In this document: piece by piece, positions 8,501 to 16,719 of the stretch
Numbering within the stretch: the stretch's first letter is position 1
Layout of the letters: every line of letters starts with the position of its first letter
NCBI GenBank assembly: GCA_942492115.1
Contig: CALODL010000027.1
Span: 372,001-436,000, forward strand
Origin: CALODL01 sp942492115
GTDB lineage: Bacteria > Planctomycetota > Phycisphaerae > UBA1845 > CAIVHJ01
DNA: 64,000 bases
Reading direction: 5' to 3'
Program-made: the position numbers and the translations under genes
Notes under the pieces: model-generated
What the model saw: the letters and a program-made list of their open reading frames with translations, nothing else
The model's database searches: none
What the model was told of the DNA's origin: nothing

Positions 8501-11500
8501 ATAACGAGCAACTCATTGGACACATCGGCCCGCACCTCACCGTTGTTCACCAGGCCGGCCTCGATGATTCCGGAGCCGGCGATGGTCGTGAGGTTGGTCA
8601 TGACGTTGGGCGCCAGCGTCGCACTCAGCCGGGCACTCGGATGTGCGAGCCGCACGGTCGACGAGCCCCTCAGGGCGAGCGAGGTGTCGGCGATGATCGC
8701 GCGATCCTCACCGACCACGATGTCTCCTTCATTGGTCAAGCCGTTGGGCGTGGCCAACGTGAGGTCGCCCGTGTCATCGATCGCCAATTGGGCCCCCGAC
8801 CCAACGACGAGCGCGTCGATCGCAACCGACATGTCGAGTAACACGTCGTTGTCCGCACCGGGCAGGCTCGCGTGATGGGATGTCCCGGGTCCATTGTTGG
8901 GCACGCCGGTCGGGAACCAGTTGGTCGGGGTGCTCCACAGATCTGGTCCGCCCGGACCGGGGCTGCTGCCGACGAACTCACTGCAACTGTCCAATAGGCC
9001 ATCCGCGTCGACATCGAGGCTGCCATTCAGGGCAATTGCACAACTGTCGAGGCTGCCGTCGCCGTCGCAGTCACAGCGTGCACGGTCGTTGGGGCAGTCG
9101 CTGATCGAGATATCGCAGTCGTCGGGGACCCCATTGTCATTGCAGTCCGCAGAGCATCCCGTCGTGCAGAAAAACGGACCGCCTGCCGCGGAGCTGTTGA
9201 TGTCGATTTCGCATACGTCGGGCGTTCCGTCGAGATTGCAGTCGGTAGCCCCTGCCGTGATGTCGCACTCGTCCGCAATACCATTGGCATTGCAATCTGC
9301 CTCGCAATCGTCGGGGATGCCGTTCGCATTGCAGTCGTTGAGTTCGCCATTTGTCTCGCAGATGTCCGGAATTCCCGAGGCGTTGCAGTCGGGATCGCAG
9401 CCGCTCGTGCAGAAGAACGGCCCGCCCGGCGCCCCGCCCATCGAATCGATTTCGCATTGGTCGGGGATACTGTTGTCGTTACAGTCTGGTGCTCCCTGAG
9501 CGAGGTCGCAGAGATCGGGAACGCCGTTGCCATCACAGTCGATGGCCGTTCCTGATGCAATCGCACAGGCGTCGCCGCGATTGTCGTTGTCGCAATCGGC
9601 CTGGGCACTATTGGGGATCAGCGGGCAGTTGTCACAGGCGTCACCGGCGTCGTCGCCATCCACGTCCGTCTGACCGCCGTTGGCCAATTGGGGGCAATTG
9701 TCGCAGACATCGCCGACAGCGTCCCCATCGATGTCGGACTGCGCGACATTGGCTGTAGTCGGGCAGTTGTCACAGTCATCTGGAATCAGGTCACGGTCCG
9801 TATCGATTTCGCAATCGTCAATGATTCCATTGTGGTTGCAGTCGGCCGCGCCGGTCGTGATGTCTGCAGCGTCGGGGACGCCATTGTCGTTGCAATCCGG
9901 AGCCGCCTCGTAAGCCCCGATATCGACCAGCGGAGCGAACCCGAAGCCGCTGTCAGGGGTCAACGGAACGTCGACGAATCGCGTAGCACCGGCAGCGTCC
10001 AGCGGTGTTGACGGGGTCACCGCAACGTTGCTGCCTGCATCGATGGCTGGTGAACTCGACAATACGCTGTAGTCATCGTCGATGGTCCCGGAGACGCCGT
10101 CGAGTCCATTGGAGTCGATGAACTGTGGATCCAGCTCGATGATGTTGTCGCCTCCGGGGCCGTCCCAGCCGCCGGAGATGATCGTGAAATCAACGATGGG
10201 TTCCGCGTCGACGGCATCCAGTTGGGCGTTGTCGCCAATGTTGCTGCCGCCGTTGTCGAGGTTGGCCCACAAGATGGTGTTGGCGATGACTACGGCCGAG
10301 TCGTCGATGGCGATTCCTCCGCCGTCTCCTCCGGACAGGTTGTTGGCGATGGTGCAGTTGGCAAATTGGCTGCTTGAATTGTCGGTGACGAACACCCCAC
10401 CGCCACGACCGATGATGGTCGAGTTGCTGGCGACGACGCAGTTGACCAGGGCCGCAGTGCAGTTCTGTAGTACGCCGGCGCCGCCTTCACTGCCACTGCG
10501 ATTGCCGAGCATTCGTGTGTTTCGCAGCGTGACCGTTGTCGTGTTCGCAAACACTGCGCCTCCGCGAACCGCGGCATTGTCGAGCAACGTGCTGTTTCGA
10601 ATGACGGCCGATCCACCGGTGACCAGGATCCCGCCGCCACCCGCATCGAGATCCACTCCGTCGGCGTTGCCGCCGGAGATCACAAATCCATCGAGGATGG
10701 TCTCTTCGGTGTCAGCGATGACAACGACATGCACACTGTTTTCAGATCGATTAGCAAAGCCCGAGCCATCGTTGCCGGCGAGATCGCCACTCAGTATTGT
10801 CGGGTGGGCTTCGTGGTTGCGTTGGCCCAGAGCAGTCTCCGTACCACCGAACCCACCGTAGAGTCGCAGGCCGCTGGGGATATGAAAAGCAGCCTGACGG
10901 TCATCGATCTCGACCTGCCCGCCGGTATCGGGGTGGTAGATGCCTTCCGCAACCCAGATTTCACGTGCTGAGGCGCACGGCGCGACCGCCAATGCATCTT
11001 GAAGACTGCTCAGCGCACTGGGCCACGAACTCCCGTCACCGCCAGGGGGGGCGTCGACATCGACATGGAGGATCTCTGGTGCGGAAGGATCACCGACGGT
11101 CACCACCACGGGTTGAAACTCATCGACGAAGAACTCAGCGCCGGAGGCCGTGAACAGTGCAGAGCGCGGAAACGTCGCAGAGCCGTCGATGACGAATTGA
11201 CCGCAGGCGTCGGGCGAGGCACTGATTTCGAATTCCATCAGGTAGTGCACGCCACCGGGATTCGGAACCTCGCCAGGGGTGGTGAGGTTCACCTCGGTGC
11301 CGAAGTTGGTCATGTAGGTCACGCCGAAGATGCCGTCGGTCCCCTCTTTGTATCCGGGCGTTGCGGCCTGTGGCAGCTGGGCGAACACCCACGCAGGATG
11401 CGCCCCGTCGACATGGACGGTGTCACCAGGGCCCTTGCCGTCGGCGTTGACGTAGCTCAGCTGACCCTCGGCTCCGCCGAGGGGTTTGGCCAGAACGGGC

Positions 11501-11769
11501 AGCGCTACCTGGAATGCATTCAATGTTTGCTCACCGCCGGTATCTTCGACCCACAGAGCGAGTCGCACCGCCTCGCCGGGCATCAGCAGCACGGTCGTCG
11601 GGCCCGTCGTGGCAGCGTCGGTTTCCGCACCGGGTGGTGCGAGAAACAGGCGCACGTCAGCCTCGACGCTTGTCGCCGCCAGCAGGGCGCACCACGCTGC
11701 CAGCGCGCCGCGCAGTCGGCGCCACGACGTGTGCTTGCCTCGTAGTGTCCTGATGTACACTGGCGCCAT
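5542..11769 (-). CDS. Giant modular secreted protein: cohesin-like, beta-helix, TSP3-like, beta-repeat, dockerin-like and cohesin-like domains
   Basis: A 2075-aa exported protein. The ATG at 11769 overlaps the upstream stop by one base (TGATG) and has GGAG 5 bases before it, so translation is coupled to the gene at 11769-13703. Order of parts: signal peptide (to about 45); a cohesin-like beta-sandwich (about 45-225); a beta-helix with GGGI and polymorphic-repeat rungs (about 240-615); calcium-binding DCNxNGxPDxC repeats including three TSP3-like DNCPxxxN units (about 623-932); a beta-repeat region starting NWFPTGVPNNG, with three GCSPPVI repeats (about 936-1690); the 'CLWW' double EF-hand-like module (about 1780-1903); and a C-terminal cohesin-like domain (about 1920-2065). 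No catalytic motif is seen, and there is no sorting tail. It is likely a cell-surface scaffold or adhesin. Confidence 0.85.
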   Translation of the reverse strand: MAPVYIRTLRGKHTSWRRLRGALAAWCALLAATSVEADVRLFLAPPGAETDAATTGPTTVLLMPGEAVRLALWVEDTGGEQTLNAFQVALPVLAKPLGGAEGQLSYVNADGKGPGDTVHVDGAHPAWVFAQLPQAATPGYKEGTDGIFGVTYMTNFGTEVNLTTPGEVPNPGGVHYLMEFEISASPDACGQFVIDGSATFPRSALFTASGAEFFVDEFQPVVVTVGDPSAPEILHVDVDAPPGGDGSSWPSALSSLQDALAVAPCASAREIWVAEGIYHPDTGGQVEIDDRQAAFHIPSGLRLYGGFGGTETALGQRNHEAHPTILSGDLAGNDGSGFANRSENSVHVVVIADTEETILDGFVISGGNADGVDLDAGGGGILVTGGSAVIRNSTLLDNAAVRGGAVFANTTTVTLRNTRMLGNRSGSEGGAGVLQNCTAALVNCVVASNSTIIGRGGGVFVTDNSSSQFANCTIANNLSGGDGGGIAIDDSAVVIANTILWANLDNGGSNIGDNAQLDAVDAEPIVDFTIISGGWDGPGGDNIIELDPQFIDSNGLDGVSGTIDDDYSVLSSSPAIDAGSNVAVTPSTPLDAAGATRFVDVPLTPDSGFGFAPLVDIGAYEAAPDCNDNGVPDAADITTGAADCNHNGIIDDCEIDTDRDLIPDDCDNCPTTANVAQSDIDGDAVGDVCDNCPQLANGGQTDVDGDDAGDACDNCPLIPNSAQADCDNDNRGDACAIASGTAIDCDGNGVPDLCDLAQGAPDCNDNSIPDQCEIDSMGGAPGGPFFCTSGCDPDCNASGIPDICETNGELNDCNANGIPDDCEADCNANGIADECDITAGATDCNLDGTPDVCEIDINSSAAGGPFFCTTGCSADCNDNGVPDDCDISISDCPNDRARCDCDGDGSLDSCAIALNGSLDVDADGLLDSCSEFVGSSPGPGGPDLWSTPTNWFPTGVPNNGPGTSHHASLPGADNDVLLDMSVAIDALVVGSGAQLAIDDTGDLTLATPNGLTNEGDIVVGEDRAIIADTSLALRGSSTVRLAHPSARLSATLAPNVMTNLTTIAGSGIIEAGLVNNGEVRADVSNELLVIEGPQNTHNGLYCATNDGTLELATAINGSGSFLASNGTITLIAEPAHHTVSGSACTVTMHGSVQIGDGVSFTLSDDMTVSSGGALLLTSASALDLAGTFAVTSGGRIAGSNMSSAAITAEQLYVTGGSFEPTTISLSDTMTATITGAVILGDPTSPCLGCSPPVIDVENSAQFAARDVIISNYSLARLSDSAHLDVDNLLNVTAGGQLTTAVTSSVHITSSEAVISSDSQGAGTVALNGTTELNVLGSVVVFSGPCELSGCSPPVIDARNAATLTSNALILSGTSRINMFQSAAVDIGGPIIMTDGAQYSAVQGASSVLHADSLTINNGAHVDLTSGQVDLTSLDVTGPINIVNSGRLSMKGVARGTAGGGIFVFNGGRLLAEQILGASLTTDTLMVAGPGSRIDLDQVAVINAFGTEVGGDPPCGAGLGCSPPVIEARSASALNTTHLRIFSLGSVELLDSAVLDVSGIMRIESAGTLRGSSTARAHVGELELSEGAPALELMGQMQLTIAGTLTAKANACPIQVPTCEAPTLQIIENTDLQIGGDLRLYGNPHVTVESDVSLANDLVNHGTDAERFDWKIGTLFCNGMNQELEAASEDRGPEINGYDTNYSIGTIELDSATVVYVVDHFDNQLDGDTDGDEALYVDTLVLNPGSKVVTGDIHIYYRTLINNGGDVPGLGSTVLKVGGSACTDVQDCSDADGDDIRDSNCLWWACKAGECLDTSIVFADMGGQFGECVPDGTADGNDRFHALNCFSDTGPDGRGSYLCEEAAPTAFNVDAGGQFGSCLPDGVCDGNDAFHALNAFAGTTTCTCPPGGDPNPLVGKQELSASLVLHASTVTVTPGGLIHVDVLLDSPLEDLRGYQLHLASSGGTAGHLQLIDITISGPGHVFATAHHWSAFNRVTSQMVAGLDTPGIAAKAHAYLATFTYRASLDATGTFAIDILRDPANAEERTFLFPTPAHSRIVIEPAAPLRVKVSSAPRSRR
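8974..9901 (-). repeat. Array of short calcium-binding repeats (DCNxNGxPDxC / TSP3-like) inside the giant gene
   Basis: About 15 units of 12-25 residues built on D-C-N-x-N-G-I/V-P-D-x-C. Three consecutive units carry the TSP3-like DNCP core (DNCPTTAN, DNCPQLAN, DNCPLIPN). Two copies of a longer unit, each with GGPFFCT and GC and a following DCN, are nearly alike and suggest a recent internal duplication. Asp/Asn spacing fits calcium loops; cysteines occur in pairs. Confidence 0.85.
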
Positions 11770-13703
11770 CAACGCTCCATCCTGGTCCACGGTTCGCGCC
11801 TTGCCGCGACGCGGACCGTTGTCGGGTGGTCGTGCAATTCGAGCTGGGCACGGAGGGGACTGGTAAAGAAGAAGGTGCGATCAGTTGAAGTCGCCTTGAC
11901 CCCGATCGCAAAGAGTCCATCGGCGTCGGCGCTGGCCTTGAACGCGAACGATCCCAGGTATGCTCCCGCGCGAGGAGCGGCTCCGGGGCCCATGATTCCG
12001 GCGACCATCTGTCCGCGCTGGACGTTGAAGGCTTTCCAGAACCCCTGGTTGAAAAGGTGGTCCGCACGTGGTGTGGCCGTCATATCGACGAGACGCAGGT
12101 GGCCTCGTCGCCCACCGGTCGCACTGACGTGCAACTGATATCCGCGCAACGGAATGGTTGACGGTGACTCGACAAAGACTTCGACCTCGATCACGTCATT
12201 GGGGCGAACCGTGTCGACATGGGCACGGGTGAACACGTGCACCTCGCCCGTCGGTCCGGCGTCGACCAGGGTCGGCTGCGGACCGCCGCATGTGCACGGG
12301 GTGGTCTCGAGAAATGCATCCAAGGCCAGGATGGCATCGTTGCCGTCACAATGGCCGTCCGGTTCGCAGCTACCGCCAGGCCCGCCAATGTCGACTTGGA
12401 TTGCAGAAGAGCAAGGATAGCCCGGTTGCATGAACGTGTCGGTATTGTTGAAACAGTTGAGCGCATGGTAGTGGTCATGCATGTCGGCAAGGCCGTCTGG
12501 TGTGCAGGTGCCAAAACTGCCACCCATATCGCCGTAGGCCGCCGCGGTGTCGACACACTCGTTATCGATACAAGTCCATAGTGTGCACACGTCGTCCCGA
12601 ATGCCATCATCATCGGTGTCCGCGCAATCCGCGGGTGTCACACAATCGCTCACGATGATGTTCAGCCCCTGGTACTCGTTGACCCCGTAGCTCCCGCCCG
12701 TCGGCAGGAACAGGTCACTCAGGGGCTGCGGCGCGGACCCGGCGGTTGCGATGAACGTCAGGGCAAACACACCTGCAGCATCTGCCGAGGCCGTGATATC
12801 GAATTCCATCAGGTAGTGGATGTCGCCTACCGGGTCGACTCCCGTGGCGATATGCGTCGCGTGGAAGAGGCCCGCGAGACCCCACTGCGGACTCTCGGTG
12901 TATGCGGTGGGCAACAGTGGACCACTTTGTGCGAAGACCCAGTCCGAACGGGCCTCATCGATGGCCAGCGACGCTCCGCCCCCACCGCCAGGATTCTGAT
13001 CGACGTACGTAATCGATCCACGCGCTTCGGCCATTGGCGTCGCCGCTACGGGCAAAATCAACTGATAGCCATTGAGCAGGACACCGCCCAGGCCAGTGTC
13101 TTCGATCCAGGCCATGACCCGTCGTGTGCCGCCTGGCGTGATGGCGATGGTCATCGGTGATCCGGACAGCGCGTCGTGCTGACTGCCGTCGAGAGCCATG
13201 AACACGCGGGCCTGGCCCGGTGTCGCAGCCTCACCGTCGGGGGCTGGTGTGTCACAGGTACACGGGGTCCCTCCGGTGAGGATGCTTTCGATGTGGTAAA
13301 TGTCGTTGGCATCACACACACCGTCCGGGTTGCAGTCACCGTTGCGTCCGCCAGCGTCGGCTGACAAAGCGCGGGGCGCTGCCGTTTCACAGGGATAGCC
13401 CGAGCTGGCGTCGAGCGCGCTGTTGGTAAAACAATTGATGGCATGAAAGCGATCGTTGGGATCCACGACGCCATCCGGGGTGCAGGCGCCAAAGGCGCCG
13501 CCGATATCGCCAAACTGGACGGGTGTCGACACACACGCGTGGTCGACGCATTCCCACCACAAGCAACCGTCATCGCGGATGTCGTCATCGTTGATATCCG
13601 CGCAATCCGCTGCCACAGAACAGGGCTGTCCTGCCAGGGCTGGGCCACCGGAGCCAACCATGGCCAGCAGCGCACCGCCAATCATGTACCAGTATCGGGG
13701 CAC
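11769..13703 (-). CDS. Secreted protein with two dockerin-like 'CLWW' modules and two cohesin-like domains
   Basis: A 644-aa protein. The start is taken as the GTG at 13703: GGAGAGGA lies just before it and the product begins with a signal peptide (PRYWYMIGGALLAMVGSGG). Order: signal peptide; first CLWW module (about residues 25-150: a C-D-I-N-D-D start, CLWWEC, GGAFGACTPDG, PDGVCDAND, closing CTC); a cohesin-like domain of the type that opens the giant protein (about 155-345; shared VFAQ and HYLMEFDI/E); a second CLWW module (about 350-475, with CTLWTC); and a C-terminal cohesin-like domain of the type that ends the giant protein (about 490-640; RGYQLHVS, FNV..GQMVAG). Downstream of the sigma factor and kinase genes and coupled to the giant gene. 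Confidence 0.85.
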   Translation of the reverse strand: MPRYWYMIGGALLAMVGSGGPALAGQPCSVAADCADINDDDIRDDGCLWWECVDHACVSTPVQFGDIGGAFGACTPDGVVDPNDRFHAINCFTNSALDASSGYPCETAAPRALSADAGGRNGDCNPDGVCDANDIYHIESILTGGTPCTCDTPAPDGEAATPGQARVFMALDGSQHDALSGSPMTIAITPGGTRRVMAWIEDTGLGGVLLNGYQLILPVAATPMAEARGSITYVDQNPGGGGGASLAIDEARSDWVFAQSGPLLPTAYTESPQWGLAGLFHATHIATGVDPVGDIHYLMEFDITASADAAGVFALTFIATAGSAPQPLSDLFLPTGGSYGVNEYQGLNIIVSDCVTPADCADTDDDGIRDDVCTLWTCIDNECVDTAAAYGDMGGSFGTCTPDGLADMHDHYHALNCFNNTDTFMQPGYPCSSAIQVDIGGPGGSCEPDGHCDGNDAILALDAFLETTPCTCGGPQPTLVDAGPTGEVHVFTRAHVDTVRPNDVIEVEVFVESPSTIPLRGYQLHVSATGGRRGHLRLVDMTATPRADHLFNQGFWKAFNVQRGQMVAGIMGPGAAPRAGAYLGSFAFKASADADGLFAIGVKATSTDRTFFFTSPLRAQLELHDHPTTVRVAARREPWTRMER

Positions 13704-13769
13704 ACTTCCTCTCCAGGTCGCTCGAGTATGGAGGCTGAATCTTCGGGCACAGACCCCTGCAATATCTCC

Positions 13770-13798
13770 ATTATATTGGCCCACAGAGTCCCGACCAA
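13770..13798 (-). promoter_or_regulatory. Candidate sigma-70-type promoter ahead of the dockerin/cohesin genes
   Basis: On the minus strand TTGGTC (13798-13793) and TATAAT (13775-13770) are 17 bases apart. Transcription would start near 13763, leaving a leader of about 60 bases before the GTG at 13703. The -10 is perfect, the -35 matches TTGACA in three of six positions. It would let the two surface-protein genes be made independently of the ECF-kinase genes. Confidence 0.45.
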
Positions 13799-13845
13799 CA
13801 GTTCCGCAGAGACGCTTGTTTTCTCTTGCGTTGTGCCCCAACACC

Positions 13846-16032
13846 TTACGGCCCAAGCAGTTGTTCGAGTTCGTCGCGCAGAGCGCTGACTTCCTCGAGA
13901 TTGTCGAACCACACCAGCCTCCGATCGTCGGATGCCAGCAATTCGGTGTCCGTGAACAGCGCCGTGGCCTCAATGGCGCTTGCGAGATGGTCGCGTGCTG
14001 CTGCTTCGTCGCCGAGCCGAGCCAGAGCAACCGCTTTGATGAGATGAACGTGTGGCGTGGGGTCGCCAAAGTCCAGGGCTTCGTCGGCGGCCTCCACTGC
14101 TCCGATCCAGTCTTCCGTGTGCAGGCGTGTCAGTGCCAGCACGCGCTTCGTGGGATAGTGCTCGTCCGGTGTGAGTTGGTCGGCAGTGATCGCATCGGAC
14201 AAGGCGGACTTGGGGTCATAGTGCTCACCCGGGACAAGAGCGATCTTGGCCCGCAGCAGGCGGTAGCCCGTGTTCTGCAGGTTGCCCTCGACGGCGGCGT
14301 TGCAGTAGTCCATCGCGTCGGCTCGATCCAGTTGATGCCGGACCGCAGCAAGGTTGTGCAATGCCATGCCCGGGGGTTCCGCAGCCAGCTCAAGGCTGTG
14401 CAACAGGTCTGCTTCAGCTGCTTCGAGATCCAGCTGCAGGGCGTTGACCAGGCCGCGGTTGACCCACATCGGGTAGTACTGCGGATCGATGTCGATAGCA
14501 CGATCGAGGGCGCGGCGAGAAGCGTCGAAGTTCCCCCGGATTCGCTCGACGATGGCTTGCATGTTCCACACCTCTTTGCGTTGGGGATGCAGGTCCGTCG
14601 CGCGTTCAAGGAGCGTTGCAGCCCGTTCGAGATCGGCCGGGTCTTGAGTCTGGTAGTAGTGCTCCTTCTTGACGATTGCCAGGTTGACCAGCGCGCGGAA
14701 GTGGTCAGGATCGAGCTCGAGAACCGCTTCGTAGCGCTTGGCGGCACGGGTCCACGACGATTTTCTCTGGAACGCGATTCCTTCGTTGAACGGCTTGTCG
14801 ACGTTCTCAATACGGTCCGCTCGGCGTTGGGTGAACAGCAGGGTGATCAGCGTGGCGACCAGCAGAACACCGAGGGTTCCGCCGATGATCTTCCCGCGGT
14901 GCCGACGCATCAATTTGCGCAGGATGTACAACGAGCTGTCCCGTTTGGCCGACAGAGGCCTCCCGGACAGGAAATTATCGATGTCCTCGCGCAAGGCGGC
15001 AACGGTCTGGTAGCGCCGTCCAGGCTCTTTGGATAGCGCTTTGAGCACGATGGTGTCGAGTTCGTTGTTGATTGCCGGACGCGATGTGGAGGGCGGGTCG
15101 GGATCAACCTCTGTGATACGCCGCAGTGCTTCCGACATCGAGCCTCGCAGGTCGAAGGGCAAGCGTTTCGTGAGCATCTGGTACAGAATCACACCCAGCG
15201 AATAGACATCGCTGCGCGTATCGATGTTGTCGGGGTCACTCTTGAGCTGCTCGGGAGAGGCGTAGGCGAAGGTGCCCATGAATTCGCCGGGCAACGTCGC
15301 CGCCGAGTCTTCATGCGCCAGGGTCTTGGCCAGACCAAAATCAACCACGTGGGGCGTGCCCGAACGGTCGACCAGGATGTTGCTTGGCTTGAGATCGCGG
15401 TGGATGACGCCGTTCCGATGAGCGTGCTCCACCCCCTTGCACACTTGGTCAAACATCCTCAGAAGGTCATGGACGTGAGCCGGCTGGGGGGGCGGCGCGC
15501 CGTTGGTTCCGTTGAGATAGTGGTCCAGCGGCTTGCCATCGATGTATTCCATGACCAGGTAGTGCTTGTTGTCGGTGGTCACGCCGCTGTCGAACAGGCG
15601 GACGATGTTGTCCTGCTGCAGGCTGCCCACGAGGTCGATTTCGCGCTCGAACCGTCGTTGTTGGCGCGACGTGGCAAACGCTCCGTTGAGCAGGGTCTTG
15701 ATTGCAACTGGAGATTGGTCGGTCAGGCGTAGGGCCATGTAGACCACCCCCTGGCCGCCACGATGGAGCTCGTTGAGGATCTCGTACCCGGGGATCGCAG
15801 TGGGTTCGAGAGCGCTGGTCGGTGCATCGTCGAACGCCTGCGCGAGCGCACGGGAGTTGATGCCCGACAAACCGCGAGCGAGGGCGTTATCCTGACGGAT
15901 GCGGTCTGCTCTGCGGCTGCATTTGCGGCACTGTCCCACATGGTCCAGTGTCTCGGCGAGTCCGAGCTCCAGACCGCCAACCAGCGCATCGATCGATGGG
16001 CATGGTGACGTGGTGCTGTGCTCGTTGTTCAC
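13846..16032 (-). CDS. Membrane Ser/Thr protein kinase with N-terminal HxxxCxxC motif and C-terminal TPRs
   Basis: A 728-aa Hanks-type kinase starting at a GTG with AAGGA 9 bases upstream. Residues 31-38 are HVGQCRKC, the HxxxCxxC form of zinc-binding anti-sigma (ZAS) domains. The kinase domain spans about 83-350: GGQGVVY glycine loop (92-98), Lys112, HRDLKPSN from 211 and DFG at 231-233. One membrane segment lies at about 377-399, after a basic RRHRGK stop. The rest is TPR-like helical repeats (about 410-700) that would face outside the cytoplasm. It follows an ECF sigma factor gene by 66 bases, so the two are probably co-transcribed. Zinc binding and sigma binding are inferred from the motif only. 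Confidence 0.93.
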   Translation of the reverse strand: MNNEHSTTSPCPSIDALVGGLELGLAETLDHVGQCRKCSRRADRIRQDNALARGLSGINSRALAQAFDDAPTSALEPTAIPGYEILNELHRGGQGVVYMALRLTDQSPVAIKTLLNGAFATSRQQRRFEREIDLVGSLQQDNIVRLFDSGVTTDNKHYLVMEYIDGKPLDHYLNGTNGAPPPQPAHVHDLLRMFDQVCKGVEHAHRNGVIHRDLKPSNILVDRSGTPHVVDFGLAKTLAHEDSAATLPGEFMGTFAYASPEQLKSDPDNIDTRSDVYSLGVILYQMLTKRLPFDLRGSMSEALRRITEVDPDPPSTSRPAINNELDTIVLKALSKEPGRRYQTVAALREDIDNFLSGRPLSAKRDSSLYILRKLMRRHRGKIIGGTLGVLLVATLITLLFTQRRADRIENVDKPFNEGIAFQRKSSWTRAAKRYEAVLELDPDHFRALVNLAIVKKEHYYQTQDPADLERAATLLERATDLHPQRKEVWNMQAIVERIRGNFDASRRALDRAIDIDPQYYPMWVNRGLVNALQLDLEAAEADLLHSLELAAEPPGMALHNLAAVRHQLDRADAMDYCNAAVEGNLQNTGYRLLRAKIALVPGEHYDPKSALSDAITADQLTPDEHYPTKRVLALTRLHTEDWIGAVEAADEALDFGDPTPHVHLIKAVALARLGDEAAARDHLASAIEATALFTDTELLASDDRRLVWFDNLEEVSALRDELEQLLGP

Positions 16033-16098
16033 GCTGTATCGTCCTTTCGGCCTGGCCGAATTCTGAGCTTGTGCCTGCTTTGATCTGTTGGTGAATCG

Positions 16099-16719
16099 TT
16101 ACCCAATCGATGCGAAGCCCGCGTCGCTCATGTCGTAGGCAAGACTGAGGTCGGCCACGATGGCCCGCAGGCGACCGAGGCAGCGATGCTTGGCGAGGTA
16201 CACGGCCCGAACGCTGATCCCCAGGGCTTCGGCGACCTGAGCCGGCGCCCGATGTTCGAGAACGTGCAGCCTGAATGCCTGCAGTGTGTTGCGACCCAGT
16301 CGTGACGTCTGAGCCAGGCGCCGCATGGCTTCGCAGAACAGCGCTTGCCTGCATTCGGCATCCCATATGCGCGTCAGTTCTGCATCGTTGGGTATCTCTT
16401 CGATGGCGGATTCTCCGCGAAACTCCCGTCGTGCCGCGCGTGCCCGTTTGATGTCGGCAATGCGATGCTTCGCAATACCAAGAACCCACGGAAACAGGCG
16501 CCCGCGATTGCGATCGAACTTGCCGGCCCGATAGTCACGCATGAATTGAATCAGCGTTTCCTGGGCTGCATCTGCAGCATCGGTGGGGTTCAATCCCAGG
16601 CGCTGCCCGAATGCGATCAACACGGGGCGGTAGCGCTCGTCGAATTGGCTCCAGACCGTCTTGTTCTCGGGATCGTTCAATCCCGCGAGCAATGCAGATG
16701 TCGTCATTGTTTGTGGCAC
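16099..16719 (-). CDS. ECF-type RNA polymerase sigma factor
   Basis: A 206-aa sigma factor that would direct RNA polymerase to its own promoter set. The GTG at 16719 has GGAG at an ideal 8-base distance; the ATG at 16707 (MTTSALLAGL) is the alternative, four residues shorter, and has no ribosome site. Region 2 is clear: VWSQFDERYRPVL, DAADAAQETLIQFM, and the GKFDRNRGRLFPWVLGIAKH stretch. Region 4 is ALGISVRAVYLAKHRCLGRL near the end. Its start (SALLAGLNDPENKTVW) closely resembles that of the sigma factor at 30446-31024 (ASLLMRVRDPQNKTAW), so the two are related. The kinase gene follows at once on the same strand. Confidence 0.93.
   Translation of the reverse strand: MPQTMTTSALLAGLNDPENKTVWSQFDERYRPVLIAFGQRLGLNPTDAADAAQETLIQFMRDYRAGKFDRNRGRLFPWVLGIAKHRIADIKRARAARREFRGESAIEEIPNDAELTRIWDAECRQALFCEAMRRLAQTSRLGRNTLQAFRLHVLEHRAPAQVAEALGISVRAVYLAKHRCLGRLRAIVADLSLAYDMSDAGFASIG

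Noticed and set aside
8974..9901. Evenly spaced short repeats that could suggest a CRISPR array
   Set aside because: The repeats are in frame, differ in length and code for calcium-binding units; no cas gene is present.
13456..15036. 526-residue plus-strand reading frame
   Set aside because: It is antisense to the kinase and dockerin/cohesin genes and has no protein-like features.
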